Source: Candidatus Acidiflorens stordalenmirensis (GTDB taxonomy: Bacteria; Acidobacteriota; Terriglobia; Terriglobales; Acidobacteriaceae). Taken from it: DNA of 32,556 bases. Position 1 is the stretch's first letter; every line of letters begins with the position of its first letter. The stretch is taken from the NCBI GenBank assembly GCA_003139995.1, contig PLIC01000067.1, forward strand, positions 4,226 to 36,781. Reading direction: 5' to 3'. Made by a program: the position numbers and the translations under genes. Of the stretch, positions 1-8,446 are shown piece after piece. The notes under the pieces are model-generated. The model had not been told where the DNA came from, searched no databases, and saw only the letters and a program-made list of their open reading frames with translations.

Positions 1-2
1 TA

Positions 3-3000
3 CACGCGCAACAGCGGCAAGCGCTTCAAACTCAGGTTGCGGCGCCGGCAGGCGCGAAGCTGATCGGCCGCCTTCCCGGCTCGCAGCGCTTGCGGCTGGC
101 GATCTCGCTGCCGCTGCGCAACCAGGACCAACTCGACAACCTGCTGCGTCAGCTCTACGACCCGGCCAGTCCGAACTACCGTCACTTTCTGACCGTGGAG
201 CAGTTCACGGAACAGTTTGGTCCGAGTGTGGGGGACTATCAGCGGGTGATCGGATTCGCACAATCGCATGGTCTGAAGGTGGTGCGCAGTTTTCCCAATC
301 GTCTGGCGCTGAGTGTAAGCGGATCGGTGGCCAACATCGAACAGGCCTTCCAGGTGACCATGCAGGTCTATGAGCATCCGACGGAAAACCGCACGTTCTC
401 TGCTCCCGATGTCGAGCCGACAGTCGAGTCCGGTGTGCCGGTGCTCAGCGTTGATGGTCTGAGCACCTACAACCTTCCACATTCCATGCTGAAACGAGCG
501 ACGCCGAACGAGGGCGTGCACAGCAACCAGACCGGCTCGGGACCGGGAGGTCAGTTTCTGGGAAGCGATATGAGAACGGCCTACGGCGGGGGCACGGCCC
601 TCGATGGCTCAGGGCAGGCCATCGGATTGATTGAGTTAGGTCCTTACCGGCTCACGGATGTTCTGGATTATTTCAGCACTCTCAGCCAGACGCTCAGTGT
701 CCCCATTGTCAATGTGCTGCTGGACGCCGACGGGATCTGCGCCGGCTCGCCGCCTTTTGGCTGCGATGATGGCGAGGAGGTCGTCGATATCCAGCAAGCC
801 ATTTCCATGGCTCCCAACGCTTCCGCATTGATCGTTTACGAAGCTTATGGTTCTGGCATTGATGCCCTCGCCGCGTACACTCAGGCCGCCACCGATAACA
901 TTGCCAAACAAATGAGCATGTCTTTTCTCTGGGGTGGCAATCCGGGATCGGAGCCGGGCTATGAACAGGTTTTTCAAAAGTTGGCGGCGCAGGGGCAGAG
1001 TTCATTTGTGGCCTCCGGTGACACGGGAGCGAGCATTCCTAGCCCAGGAAACTCTGGTGCACTGTACCCGGGGAACAGTCAATACATCACGGGCGCCGGA
1101 GGAACGGACTTAACTACGAATGGCGCGGGGGGAGCTTGGCAATCGGAAATGGGCTGGGTCGGCAGCGAAGGCGGGTGGAACAACGAGTCTCCAATCCCGA
1201 GTTGGCAGTCGCCGGTCATCAACTCGTCGAACGGAGGCGGTAGCAGTTACCGCAATATACCCGATGTGGCCGCGGAAGCGAATCTGGACAACTATTTCTG
1301 CGCCAACGGCGCTTGCGGGGGCGGAGCCGGCGGGACCAGCCTGGCAGCACCGCGGTGGGCGGGCGTTGTGGCGCTGATCAATCAGCAGGTTGCAGCCAAC
1401 GCTACCGCCGCAGGTAGCAACTCCACGATTGGCTTCCTCAATCCCACCATCTATACAGTCGGCCAAGGGTCAAGCTACGGCAGCGCCTTCCACGACATCA
1501 CCACTGGCAGTAACCCTTGCAGCAGCAGCCCCGGCTGTCCGGGCAGTTTCAGCGCCGTCACCGGCTACGATCTCGTGACTGGTTGGGGCACGCCCAATGG
1601 TCCGAGCATCTTCGGTGCTCTTGCTCCGATCTCCACGAACCCTAATTTTTCCATGTCGGCGACGCCGGGTATTTTGAATCTCACACCGGGCAACGGTGGA
1701 ACCAGTTCGATTGCGGTGAGTGCACTGCAGGGCTTCAACGCGGCGACTAATCTGACGGTGACGATCCCGGATTCGCCCACAGGCGTGACTGCCAGTTTGA
1801 GTGCGTCGTCGATTCCAGCCGGCGGCGGCCCGGTGACGTTGACGGTTTCGACAACCAGTGCAACCCCCGGCGGAACCTACGTGGCCGCCATTACCGGAAA
1901 AACCAGCGGAGGACTGACCCAAACGGTTTATGTGACGCTTGCGCTGCCCTGGTTCGAACTGACTACGGCGCCCGCAGCGGGTGTGTCCGTCAATCAAGGC
2001 GGGAGCGCAGCCGGCATTATTGCGGTCGACGGCTTCAACGGCTTCAATGGCTCCGTCAACCTCGCTGCGTCGGGCTTGCCGGGTGGAGTGACGGCGACGG
2101 TTACGTCGACCGGTTCCACCACCAATACGGCAACATTCTCAGCCAGCAGCACGGCAATGCTGACGGGTGCGGGCAGCCCCTACAGTGCGACGGTCAGCGC
2201 CACGTCGCCGGGCGTTGCCGCACAACGGGACGCCATCGCTCTGTTTGTAAACCCAGCCACCACGGGCGGCTCTGGGACAGAGGTAGATCTGTCTTCGGCG
2301 TACAACGTGTACGGCTTCTATACGGACGCGGACCAAGCTGCCATTACCGGCCCGAACAGCCTGGACGGCGTGGGCTACGCGTATTCAGCGAATCTGTTGA
2401 ACTCCGGGCTGGACTTCAACGGCGCCCAGTTCACTTTTGGACCGGCGAATCAACCCGATGCCGTCTACGGCACGGGCACTGCCATCCCGCTCCCCGCAGG
2501 CACGTACGCCACCCTGCAGATGTTGGCCACCGGAATCGAAGGCCCCCAGAAATCGCAGACGGTCACGGTGACCTACACCGACAACACGACCTCGCAGTTC
2601 ACACAGAGCTTCAGCGATTGGTGCAGCGGCCTCAACGGCGGCGGTTGTACGAGTCCTGGGGGCTATTCTGGCGAGTCAGTCGCGGTGGCCATGCCTTATC
2701 GCGATAGCTCTGGCGGATCGGACAACGGAGTTTTCTACCTGTACCACTATTCTTTTGCTCTCAGCACCAACAAGACCGTGCAGAGTTTGACTCTGCCAAC
2801 CAACCGGGATGTGGTGGCGCTTGCGGCCACATTGGCTGGTCCCGTCACTACGGGTTTTACGCTGTCGCCTGCTCCGAGTACCTTGAGCGTCCCGCAAGGG
2901 GGCAACAACACGAGCACGATCACGGTGAACCCCACGGGCGGCTTCACTGGCAGTGTGAACTTGGCAGCTTCGGGCCTGCCGGGTGGAGTGACCGCATCAT

Positions 3001-3701
3001 TCAACCCAAATCCCGCAACGACCACGAGCGCTCTGACGCTGACGGCGAGCGGCACGGCGACCACGGGCGGGCCGACCGCAGTGATCATCACCGGGACGTC
3101 GGGGAGCTTGACGCCGACGACCATGATCGACGTTACGGTGACGCCGCCGGCAAGCTATTCGCTCTCGGCCAGAACAGCCACCCCGGCATCGATCAATCCT
3201 GGCAGTACGTCGCAGGCTACGGTGACCGTAGCTTCGGCGAACGGCTATACCGGCACTGTCACTCTCTCGTGCAGCGTCACGTCGACAGTGACATTCACGC
3301 CAGCACAAGCAGCGTGCTCCTTCGGCAGCACGAGCCCGGTCACGGTCACCAGCAACGGTGGAACCGCAACGGTGACGTTCTCGACCGTGTCATCGTCAGC
3401 AACGATGTTCCGCAGGTCGGGTCCGCTCTACGCGCTGTTGCTCCCAATCCCGGGGCTGGCCCTGATCGCTCTCGGGCTGGGCGCCCGCGGTTCACGCCGG
3501 AATAGACTACTGGGCTTGTTACTCCTGTGGATGATGTTGGTTGTCCTGCTCATTCTTCCTGCTTGTAGCGGAAGCAGCGGCGGTGGAGGTGGTGGCGGCG
3601 GGACGCCTGCAGGAACCTACACGGTCACCATCACTGGCAAGGATGCCAACGGCATGGCTCAGACTGGCGCGGTTGCTGCCGCGACTGTTACCGTCCATTA
3701 G
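3..3701 (+). CDS. Secreted S53 (sedolisin/pro-kumamolisin) peptidase with Ig-like repeats, 5' end cut by window
   Basis: The frame is open to the left edge, and family-like residues (GRLPGSQRLRLAISLPL) precede the first possible TTG start at 90, so the true start lies outside the window. Numbering residues from that TTG, an activation prodomain covers about 1-130 (YRHFLTVEQFTEQFGP, then PNRLALSVSG) and the S53 catalytic domain about 160-510. The catalytic residues are visible: E229 and D233 in GEEVVDIQ, oxyanion D311 in ASGDTG, and nucleophile S417 in GGTSLAAP. Two Ig-like domains follow, then a region (about 725-925) I cannot assign, then two more Ig-like segments. The C-terminus has two hydrophobic stretches and a lipobox-like LPACSGS followed by a glycine run. 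Sedolisins are acid-acting endopeptidases; export and surface anchoring are inferred. The family call is firm, the substrate unknown. Confidence 0.93.
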   Translation, partial: HAQQRQALQTQVAAPAGAKLIGRLPGSQRLRLAISLPLRNQDQLDNLLRQLYDPASPNYRHFLTVEQFTEQFGPSVGDYQRVIGFAQSHGLKVVRSFPNRLALSVSGSVANIEQAFQVTMQVYEHPTENRTFSAPDVEPTVESGVPVLSVDGLSTYNLPHSMLKRATPNEGVHSNQTGSGPGGQFLGSDMRTAYGGGTALDGSGQAIGLIELGPYRLTDVLDYFSTLSQTLSVPIVNVLLDADGICAGSPPFGCDDGEEVVDIQQAISMAPNASALIVYEAYGSGIDALAAYTQAATDNIAKQMSMSFLWGGNPGSEPGYEQVFQKLAAQGQSSFVASGDTGASIPSPGNSGALYPGNSQYITGAGGTDLTTNGAGGAWQSEMGWVGSEGGWNNESPIPSWQSPVINSSNGGGSSYRNIPDVAAEANLDNYFCANGACGGGAGGTSLAAPRWAGVVALINQQVAANATAAGSNSTIGFLNPTIYTVGQGSSYGSAFHDITTGSNPCSSSPGCPGSFSAVTGYDLVTGWGTPNGPSIFGALAPISTNPNFSMSATPGILNLTPGNGGTSSIAVSALQGFNAATNLTVTIPDSPTGVTASLSASSIPAGGGPVTLTVSTTSATPGGTYVAAITGKTSGGLTQTVYVTLALPWFELTTAPAAGVSVNQGGSAAGIIAVDGFNGFNGSVNLAASGLPGGVTATVTSTGSTTNTATFSASSTAMLTGAGSPYSATVSATSPGVAAQRDAIALFVNPATTGGSGTEVDLSSAYNVYGFYTDADQAAITGPNSLDGVGYAYSANLLNSGLDFNGAQFTFGPANQPDAVYGTGTAIPLPAGTYATLQMLATGIEGPQKSQTVTVTYTDNTTSQFTQSFSDWCSGLNGGGCTSPGGYSGESVAVAMPYRDSSGGSDNGVFYLYHYSFALSTNKTVQSLTLPTNRDVVALAATLAGPVTTGFTLSPAPSTLSVPQGGNNTSTITVNPTGGFTGSVNLAASGLPGGVTASFNPNPATTTSALTLTASGTATTGGPTAVIITGTSGSLTPTTMIDVTVTPPASYSLSARTATPASINPGSTSQATVTVASANGYTGTVTLSCSVTSTVTFTPAQAACSFGSTSPVTVTSNGGTATVTFSTVSSSATMFRRSGPLYALLLPIPGLALIALGLGARGSRRNRLLGLLLLWMMLVVLLILPACSGSSGGGGGGGGTPAGTYTVTITGKDANGMAQTGAVAAATVTVH

Positions 3702-3744
3702 GGAAATACTAGGTAACGACCGTAATATGCTGATACCAAAGCGC

Positions 3745-3831
3745 TGGTGCCGGGAGGGGGAGTCGAACCCCCATGAGCCGAAGCTCAACAGATTTTGAGC
3801 CTGCCGCGTCTGCCAGTTCCGCCATCCCGGC
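3745..3831 (-). tRNA. tRNA-Leu (anticodon CAA)
   Basis: Read on the minus strand, the acceptor stem is GCCGGGA paired with TCCCGGC, followed by discriminator A and a genomically encoded CCA (3745-3747). The D-arm (GCGGAACTGGCAGACGC), a class II variable arm (TGAGCTTCGGCTCA) and the T-arm GGGGGTTCGACTCCCCC are all present. The seven-base anticodon loop CTCAAAA gives CAA (3795-3797), which decodes UUG. The gene is convergent with the S53 protease gene, whose stop is 43 bases away. Confidence 0.96.
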
Positions 3832-4128
3832 CTACTGCATAAATTAGTACATAAATTTGAGCAGAGGACTAGCTTAATTGACGATTTGAGGCTTTGCAAC
3901 CGCGACCCCTTTCGGGTCAACAGCAACCGAAGTGTCGTGATTTTGGGCCCGCCTCAGCGGCCACGCGACTTGCGTGTAACCTGCGCGCACAAGTACATAA
4001 GTCGTTTGTTTTTTTGTGGCTTGGCCTCTTCTATCGCGAGTAAGAATATGTCCTAAAGGTTGGGGGCGAGAGTGCCGATAGTGTAGACAAGCGGGGGTAG
4101 GGCTAGGGCTCCCGTGGAAGGTGAAACT

Positions 4129-4614
4129 ATGGGAATCAGTTCGATTTCGGCCGCAAGCCTCAGTCAGTACGTTCTCGCGTCCAGCAACTCCACTCCGCTG
4201 CAGCTGGCATTGGAGGCTCTGCAGAACAGTCTTGCATTGGGCGACCTGAATGGCGCCCAGTCGGCGTTTCAGACGGTGCAAAATCTGAACCAGAGCCTGG
4301 AGGCTGCCAGCGGAAACAGTCCGTCGAACAGTTTGCAGTTTTCCACCGATTTGACGGCGCTCGGCAGCGCGTTCAGCTCGGGCAATGTATCCACCGCCCA
4401 ATCTGCTTTCGCGACGGTTCAGAGCGACCTGAAAAGCTCAGCTTCGCCATCGCAGACACTCGAGACCAACGTCGCATCCCAATCCGAGCAGTTGGTCCAA
4501 GAACTGCTCAGCACGGTGAACGTGAGTAGTGCTTCTTCCGGCACCTCTGACAGCACGACTTCCGTGTTAGAGCGGGTATATGGAAGCGGGGGCAGCCTTA
4601 ACGTCCACGCATAG
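4129..4614 (+). CDS. Small protein with two GxxxxAQxAFxxVQ repeats, function unknown
   Basis: A 161-residue, Ser/Gln/Ala-rich protein with no cysteine. I prefer the ATG at 4129 because GGAAGGTG lies a few bases upstream; an in-frame GTG at 4114 would add five residues and overlap that site. The visible structure is a duplicated unit, GDLNGAQSAFQTVQ around residue 42 and GNVSTAQSAFATVQ around residue 92, each in a predicted helix-turn-helix-like hairpin, with a Ser/Thr-rich linker towards the C-terminus. I have seen similar repeat proteins in Acidobacteria and other soil bacteria but know no function. There is no clear signal peptide or membrane segment. It stands alone between tRNA-Leu and a convergent gene, and the 297 bases upstream hold nothing I recognise. 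Confidence 0.72.
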   Translation: MGISSISAASLSQYVLASSNSTPLQLALEALQNSLALGDLNGAQSAFQTVQNLNQSLEAASGNSPSNSLQFSTDLTALGSAFSSGNVSTAQSAFATVQSDLKSSASPSQTLETNVASQSEQLVQELLSTVNVSSASSGTSDSTTSVLERVYGSGGSLNVHA

Positions 4615-4701
4615 AGCTAGCGGTTGAGGGCGTCGCCTATGCTCGCTTGCACTCGTTCCCGGAAGCAGAGCGTTTGTGCCGAGAACTTGCGGGACACCAC
4701 C

Positions 4702-6456
4702 CTAGAAGCCCGGCAGAGGGGTGATTCCTTTTGATTCCACGCACTCATAGGCCCGGCCGGCCGCGAGGTTCTTGTATTCTTCCGTTCTTCCGCTGGGCCA
4801 TTCAATGACCAGACGATCGATCTTGTCGCGCTTGCCCAGCCCGAAGGTTACGGGCAGTTCCGATTGCGACAGATAGCTGGATCCGCCCTTGACCAGGCGC
4901 GATTGGCTCGTAGTTCCATTCAATGCACCGTGAAAGATTTTCACCGCAGCGCCGATGGCATCGCGATTAGACTTCGTCCCGACTAAATGGATCCGGATGC
5001 TTCGGTTTCCGGCAGTCTCGTCATTGCGATAGAGATAGGCTGGGCCGTTGTTAGTGGTGATCAACAGATCAAGATCGCCGTCGCGATCGAAATCGCCATA
5101 GGCAAGCCCGCGTCCGACCTTTGGTTGACTGAAGCCGCCGCCGATTTCAGCAGCCACGTCGACAAACGTTCCCTTTCCGCTGTTCAGGAAAAGTTGCGGC
5201 GGCTGCGCATAACCGACGCCGCTGACGTTGCGCACCGTGTCGTCGATATGCCCGTTCACCACTGCCAGGTCGAGTGCGCCGTCCAGATCGGCATCGAGAA
5301 ACACGCATCCGAATCCCAACTTATCTTTCGACGCCGCCCCCACTCCGCTCTGCATGGCTACGTCAACATAACTTCCGCTATCGGAAAGCCGGTAAAGCCC
5401 GGTCATCTCGTTATCGAAATTCGTGATGGCCACGCCCGAGTTTCCTGAATTGTCGAAGTCGGCCACGTCCACGCCCATTCCGGCGCGCGCCCTGCCCTCC
5501 ACGGAAAAGGCGATGCCGGCATCCACGGCTATGTCTATAAACGTGCCGTTGCGCTGATTCCGATAAAGTTTATTGGGCTGCGTGTCATTGGTGACCAGCA
5601 GATCGGGCCAGCCGTCGTGATCGTAGTCGAGCATGGCTACGCCCAGGGATTTCGAACTGCTGTCGAAAATTCCGCTCGTGGCCGTGACATCCTCGAAGGT
5701 TCCATTGCCGCGATTGCGAAACAACCAGCAGGTTTCTCCGCGGTAGGCTTCGGGAGTGCAATACGACTTGTGCTTGCCATCGAGGCTGCAAAACACATCG
5801 TGCTCGGAAGACCATTTGACGTAGTTGCAGACAAACAGATCCAGCAGTCCGTCGCGATCGAAATCAAACCACAAAGCGGACGAGCTCAACGCCTGTCGGC
5901 CGCCCAGCCCACTCGACTTAGTAACATCGATGAACGTCCCCTTGCCGGTGTTCTTGAACAGCCGGTTCTGCCCGACGCAGGTAATCAGGATGTCGGGATA
6001 GCCGTCGTTGTCGTAATCTCCGATCGCAACTCCCATGCCGTACATCTCGACGTCGAGCCCGGCGCTGCGAGTTACATCGGAAAACGTGCCGTTACGATTG
6101 TTGCGATAGAGCTTCAGCGTGCTGGGCTCCGACTTATGCTCCCGTTTGTGTCCGGGCCAATCGGCGCCGTTTACCAGAAGAATGTCCTGCCAGCCGTCGC
6201 GGTCGTAGTCGAGGAATGCGCAACCGGCGCCGAGCGTTTCCGGCAGCAGCTTCCCGCCGTAGGCGCCGCTGTTGTGACGAAAGCGAATTCCAGACTGGCC
6301 AGTTACATCCACCAGGCGGAAACCGGGATCAGGCGAGGGAGAAGCTGCGAATGCGTCCAAGAGCAAGCCTGATGTCGTTGTTGATGCCAAGCCTGCCATT
6401 GCCCACAGAAACGACCGGCGGTTCAGGGCAGGGAGGCTCACGGCAGGCCGATTCAC
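4702..6456 (-). CDS. Exported FG-GAP/VCBS repeat protein with C-terminal ASPIC/UnbV domain (CRTAC1-like)
   Basis: The GTG at 6456 overlaps the response-regulator stop as GTGA, giving 584 residues and probable translational coupling; a longer frame upstream only reads antisense-like sequence inside the regulator gene. The N-terminus carries a twin-arginine-like signal (NRRSFLWAMAGLAS) and a cleavable Ala-rich end. Seven calcium-binding loops of the DxDxDG kind follow (LDYDRDGWQDILL, GDYDNDGYPDILI, FDFDRDGLLDLFV, LDYDHDGWPDLLV, ADFDNSGNSGVAI, LDADLDGALDLAV, GDFDRDGDLDLLI), which predicts a beta-propeller. The last 100 residues are an ASPIC/UnbV domain (GAAVKI, GGSSYLSQSELPVTFGLG, IEWPSGRTEEY). 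Such proteins are extracytoplasmic. The role is not known, but the gene arrangement links it to the two-component system. Confidence 0.93.
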   Translation of the reverse strand: MNRPAVSLPALNRRSFLWAMAGLASTTTSGLLLDAFAASPSPDPGFRLVDVTGQSGIRFRHNSGAYGGKLLPETLGAGCAFLDYDRDGWQDILLVNGADWPGHKREHKSEPSTLKLYRNNRNGTFSDVTRSAGLDVEMYGMGVAIGDYDNDGYPDILITCVGQNRLFKNTGKGTFIDVTKSSGLGGRQALSSSALWFDFDRDGLLDLFVCNYVKWSSEHDVFCSLDGKHKSYCTPEAYRGETCWLFRNRGNGTFEDVTATSGIFDSSSKSLGVAMLDYDHDGWPDLLVTNDTQPNKLYRNQRNGTFIDIAVDAGIAFSVEGRARAGMGVDVADFDNSGNSGVAITNFDNEMTGLYRLSDSGSYVDVAMQSGVGAASKDKLGFGCVFLDADLDGALDLAVVNGHIDDTVRNVSGVGYAQPPQLFLNSGKGTFVDVAAEIGGGFSQPKVGRGLAYGDFDRDGDLDLLITTNNGPAYLYRNDETAGNRSIRIHLVGTKSNRDAIGAAVKIFHGALNGTTSQSRLVKGGSSYLSQSELPVTFGLGKRDKIDRLVIEWPSGRTEEYKNLAAGRAYECVESKGITPLPGF

Positions 6457-7082
6457 GGCAAATCTACCAGCCCGTTGCGGATCGCGTAGACGACCAACTC
6501 GGCGGTCTTGTGGGTTCCCAAAGCGTCCATCATGTTGGCACGATGCACGGCGACGGTGTTGGCGCTGAGGTCGAGCGCTGCCGCAATCTCCCTGTTGGAT
6601 TTGCCATCCACGATCATTTGCAGGACTTCGAGTTCGCGCGGGGTGAGCCCCGCCTGGCGCTTGCCTTTGAGCGCAACCGGGCGCTTGAGTTGGGAATCGA
6701 GCACAGTTTCGCCGTTCGCGACTCGCCGGATGGCAGCACCCAACTCCAGGTCCACGGCGTTTTTCAGAACATACCCGCGCGCGCCGGCATCGAGCGCCTG
6801 CCGCACCAGAGTCTCCTCCGGATGCATGCTGAGCATGAGCACCAAAGCCTGCGGATACTTCCGAAGAATCTGCCGCGTGGCTTCGAGTCCGTTCATGCCG
6901 GGCATGGCGCAATCCATGACAATCACTTTCGGACGAAGCTCATCCGCGAGTTTGATTGCTTCAGGGCCGTCGCCAGCCTCGCCGGCAACGGTAATGTCCG
7001 GCTCATCCTCCAGAATGCGCCGGAATCCTCGTCGCACCAGGGTATGGTCGTCAACCAGCAAAACTGAAATTTTATGCGGCAT
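6453..7082 (-). CDS. NarL/FixJ-family response regulator (REC + LuxR HTH)
   Basis: A 209-residue regulator starting at the ATG at 7082, which lies inside the last codons of the sensor kinase (11-base overlap). The receiver domain shows the acidic pair D11/D12, phospho-acceptor D57 (VIVMDCAMPG) and K107 (GYVLKNA). The LuxR-type DNA-binding domain begins at LTPRELEVLQ (about 146) with recognition-helix sequence NTVAVHRANMM. Residues 120-145 form the linker. It is the cognate partner of the kinase directly upstream and overlaps the FG-GAP/ASPIC gene downstream by four bases, so all three are very likely made from one transcript. The target promoters cannot be deduced from the sequence. Confidence 0.96.
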   Translation of the reverse strand: MPHKISVLLVDDHTLVRRGFRRILEDEPDITVAGEAGDGPEAIKLADELRPKVIVMDCAMPGMNGLEATRQILRKYPQALVLMLSMHPEETLVRQALDAGARGYVLKNAVDLELGAAIRRVANGETVLDSQLKRPVALKGKRQAGLTPRELEVLQMIVDGKSNREIAAALDLSANTVAVHRANMMDALGTHKTAELVVYAIRNGLVDLP

Positions 7083-8436
7083 GTAAGTCAAGCTTCTCTC
7101 TTGGGACTCGTAATCGAACCAGCGTTCCTTTTCCACCTTGCGCGGGCCGCAAAAATTCAACTGTGCCGCCAAGCAACTCCGCGCGTTCCCGCATCGCCAC
7201 CAGTCCAATTCCCTGCGTTGTAGCCCGCGCTTCAAAACCCCTGCCGTGATCTTCCACCTCGACTTCCAAAGCTTGCGGCAGAAATCGCAGGCGCACCCAT
7301 GCTTCCCTGGCTCCCGAATGGCGGGTCAAATTATTCAAGGCTTCTTGCATCACGCGATACACATGAATGGCGGCGTTGCCGTCCACGGGAAAGGGTTCGC
7401 CCGATTTCTCATAGAATACGCGAATCCCCGCCTGCCTTTCCAACACCGGCAAATACCAGTCGAGCGTGCTCTCCAGTCCGGTTTCTTCGAGCATCACCGG
7501 ATGCAAGGCCTGCGAAAGGCTGCGCACTTTGTCCAGCGCGCTTTGCGTAATCTCACAGACCTCGCGCAGTTCGGAGCGCAGCGCCGATCCCTCCGGAGCG
7601 TGACTTCCCGCGCGGGTCAGCATGGCGCCCACGGCGGTCAGAATCTGTCCGAACTCATCGTGCAATTCGCGCGAGATGTGGCGCAAAGTGGATTCCTGGG
7701 TCGAAATGAGCTTCTGGGCAAGTTCGCTGCGCTGTTCGGAAAGCGCCGCGAGTTGCGCGAACAATCGCCGGTTCGAGCGGATCAGGTAAAGGCTGGTAAA
7801 GAGAATGGCAATCAAAGTCGCCGTCAGGAACAGATACACCTGCCGCTGAACGCGGTCATAAATTTCCGCAATGCGCAGCGCAGCTTGCTCTTCGCTCTCA
7901 TTGTTCTGCACCAGCAGCCGGGACACGGCCGTGCTCAGCGCTTCCTGCCGGGCCCGCAGCGAGATTCGAATCTGCGTCCTGGCTTCCGCCTGGTTGGGGT
8001 CGCGCGCCAGGGCAAAGGTCCGATCCACGGCGTCCCAGAACTGCGTGACGGAATTCTCCAGGTATTGCTTTTGTTCGGGAGTTCGATTGACCGGGGCAAC
8101 TTGTTGCTCGCGGCGCAGCGCGTCGTCCAGATCCGTCCGCACGCGCTGGAACTGCGCCGACCACGCCGTCAGCGGGTAGGGCTCATCGTTGTCCAGCATG
8201 TCGCGCATCGCCAGCGCCAGCGTGTTCAAGTCGTTCTGGATGCGCAGCAGTTGCAGAGAGTCTTTCCGGTTGCGGTCCACCAGATTGTTCTGCAGTTCAC
8301 GCAAGCCGGAGATCTGCCGCGTGATGTATCCCGAGTAAGCCACCACGGCCGCCAGGGTGATGATCAGCCCAACAGATAATCCGGGAGTGGGAGACCGATG
8401 AAGCGCAGGAGAACGGAGCACGCCCCGAGAATACAA
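7072..8436 (-). CDS. Membrane sensor histidine kinase, HisKA_3 type
   Basis: About 454 residues from a TTG at 8436; a GTG at 8421 is an equally possible start, and neither has a strong Shine-Dalgarno sequence. The order is: TM helix at about 20-38; an extracytoplasmic helical sensor region of about 160 residues rich in Arg/Gln/Leu (CHASE3 or four-helix-bundle-like); TM helix at about 200-220; dimerisation domain with phospho-accepting H259 in RELHDEFGQILTAVG; then a HATPase_c domain with an N-box (EALNNLTRHSGA), G1 (EDHGRGF) and G2 (GIGLVAMRERAELLGG). The combination is typical of NarX/DegS-like kinases paired with NarL regulators. The ligand is unknown. Only ten bases separate it from the stop of the upstream selenoprotein gene. 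Confidence 0.94.
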   Translation of the reverse strand: MYSRGVLRSPALHRSPTPGLSVGLIITLAAVVAYSGYITRQISGLRELQNNLVDRNRKDSLQLLRIQNDLNTLALAMRDMLDNDEPYPLTAWSAQFQRVRTDLDDALRREQQVAPVNRTPEQKQYLENSVTQFWDAVDRTFALARDPNQAEARTQIRISLRARQEALSTAVSRLLVQNNESEEQAALRIAEIYDRVQRQVYLFLTATLIAILFTSLYLIRSNRRLFAQLAALSEQRSELAQKLISTQESTLRHISRELHDEFGQILTAVGAMLTRAGSHAPEGSALRSELREVCEITQSALDKVRSLSQALHPVMLEETGLESTLDWYLPVLERQAGIRVFYEKSGEPFPVDGNAAIHVYRVMQEALNNLTRHSGAREAWVRLRFLPQALEVEVEDHGRGFEARATTQGIGLVAMRERAELLGGTVEFLRPAQGGKGTLVRLRVPREKLDLHAA

Positions 8437-8446
8437 CGGGGACGGC

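Noticed and set aside
5617-6372. 251-codon plus-strand ORF opposite the FG-GAP/ASPIC gene
   Set aside because: It is antisense to a strongly supported gene, its composition mirrors the repeats of that gene, and it lacks any ribosome-binding site or known motif.
7138-8379. 413-codon plus-strand ORF opposite the sensor kinase
   Set aside because: The kinase motifs on the minus strand are complete; this frame is an antisense shadow in GC-rich DNA.
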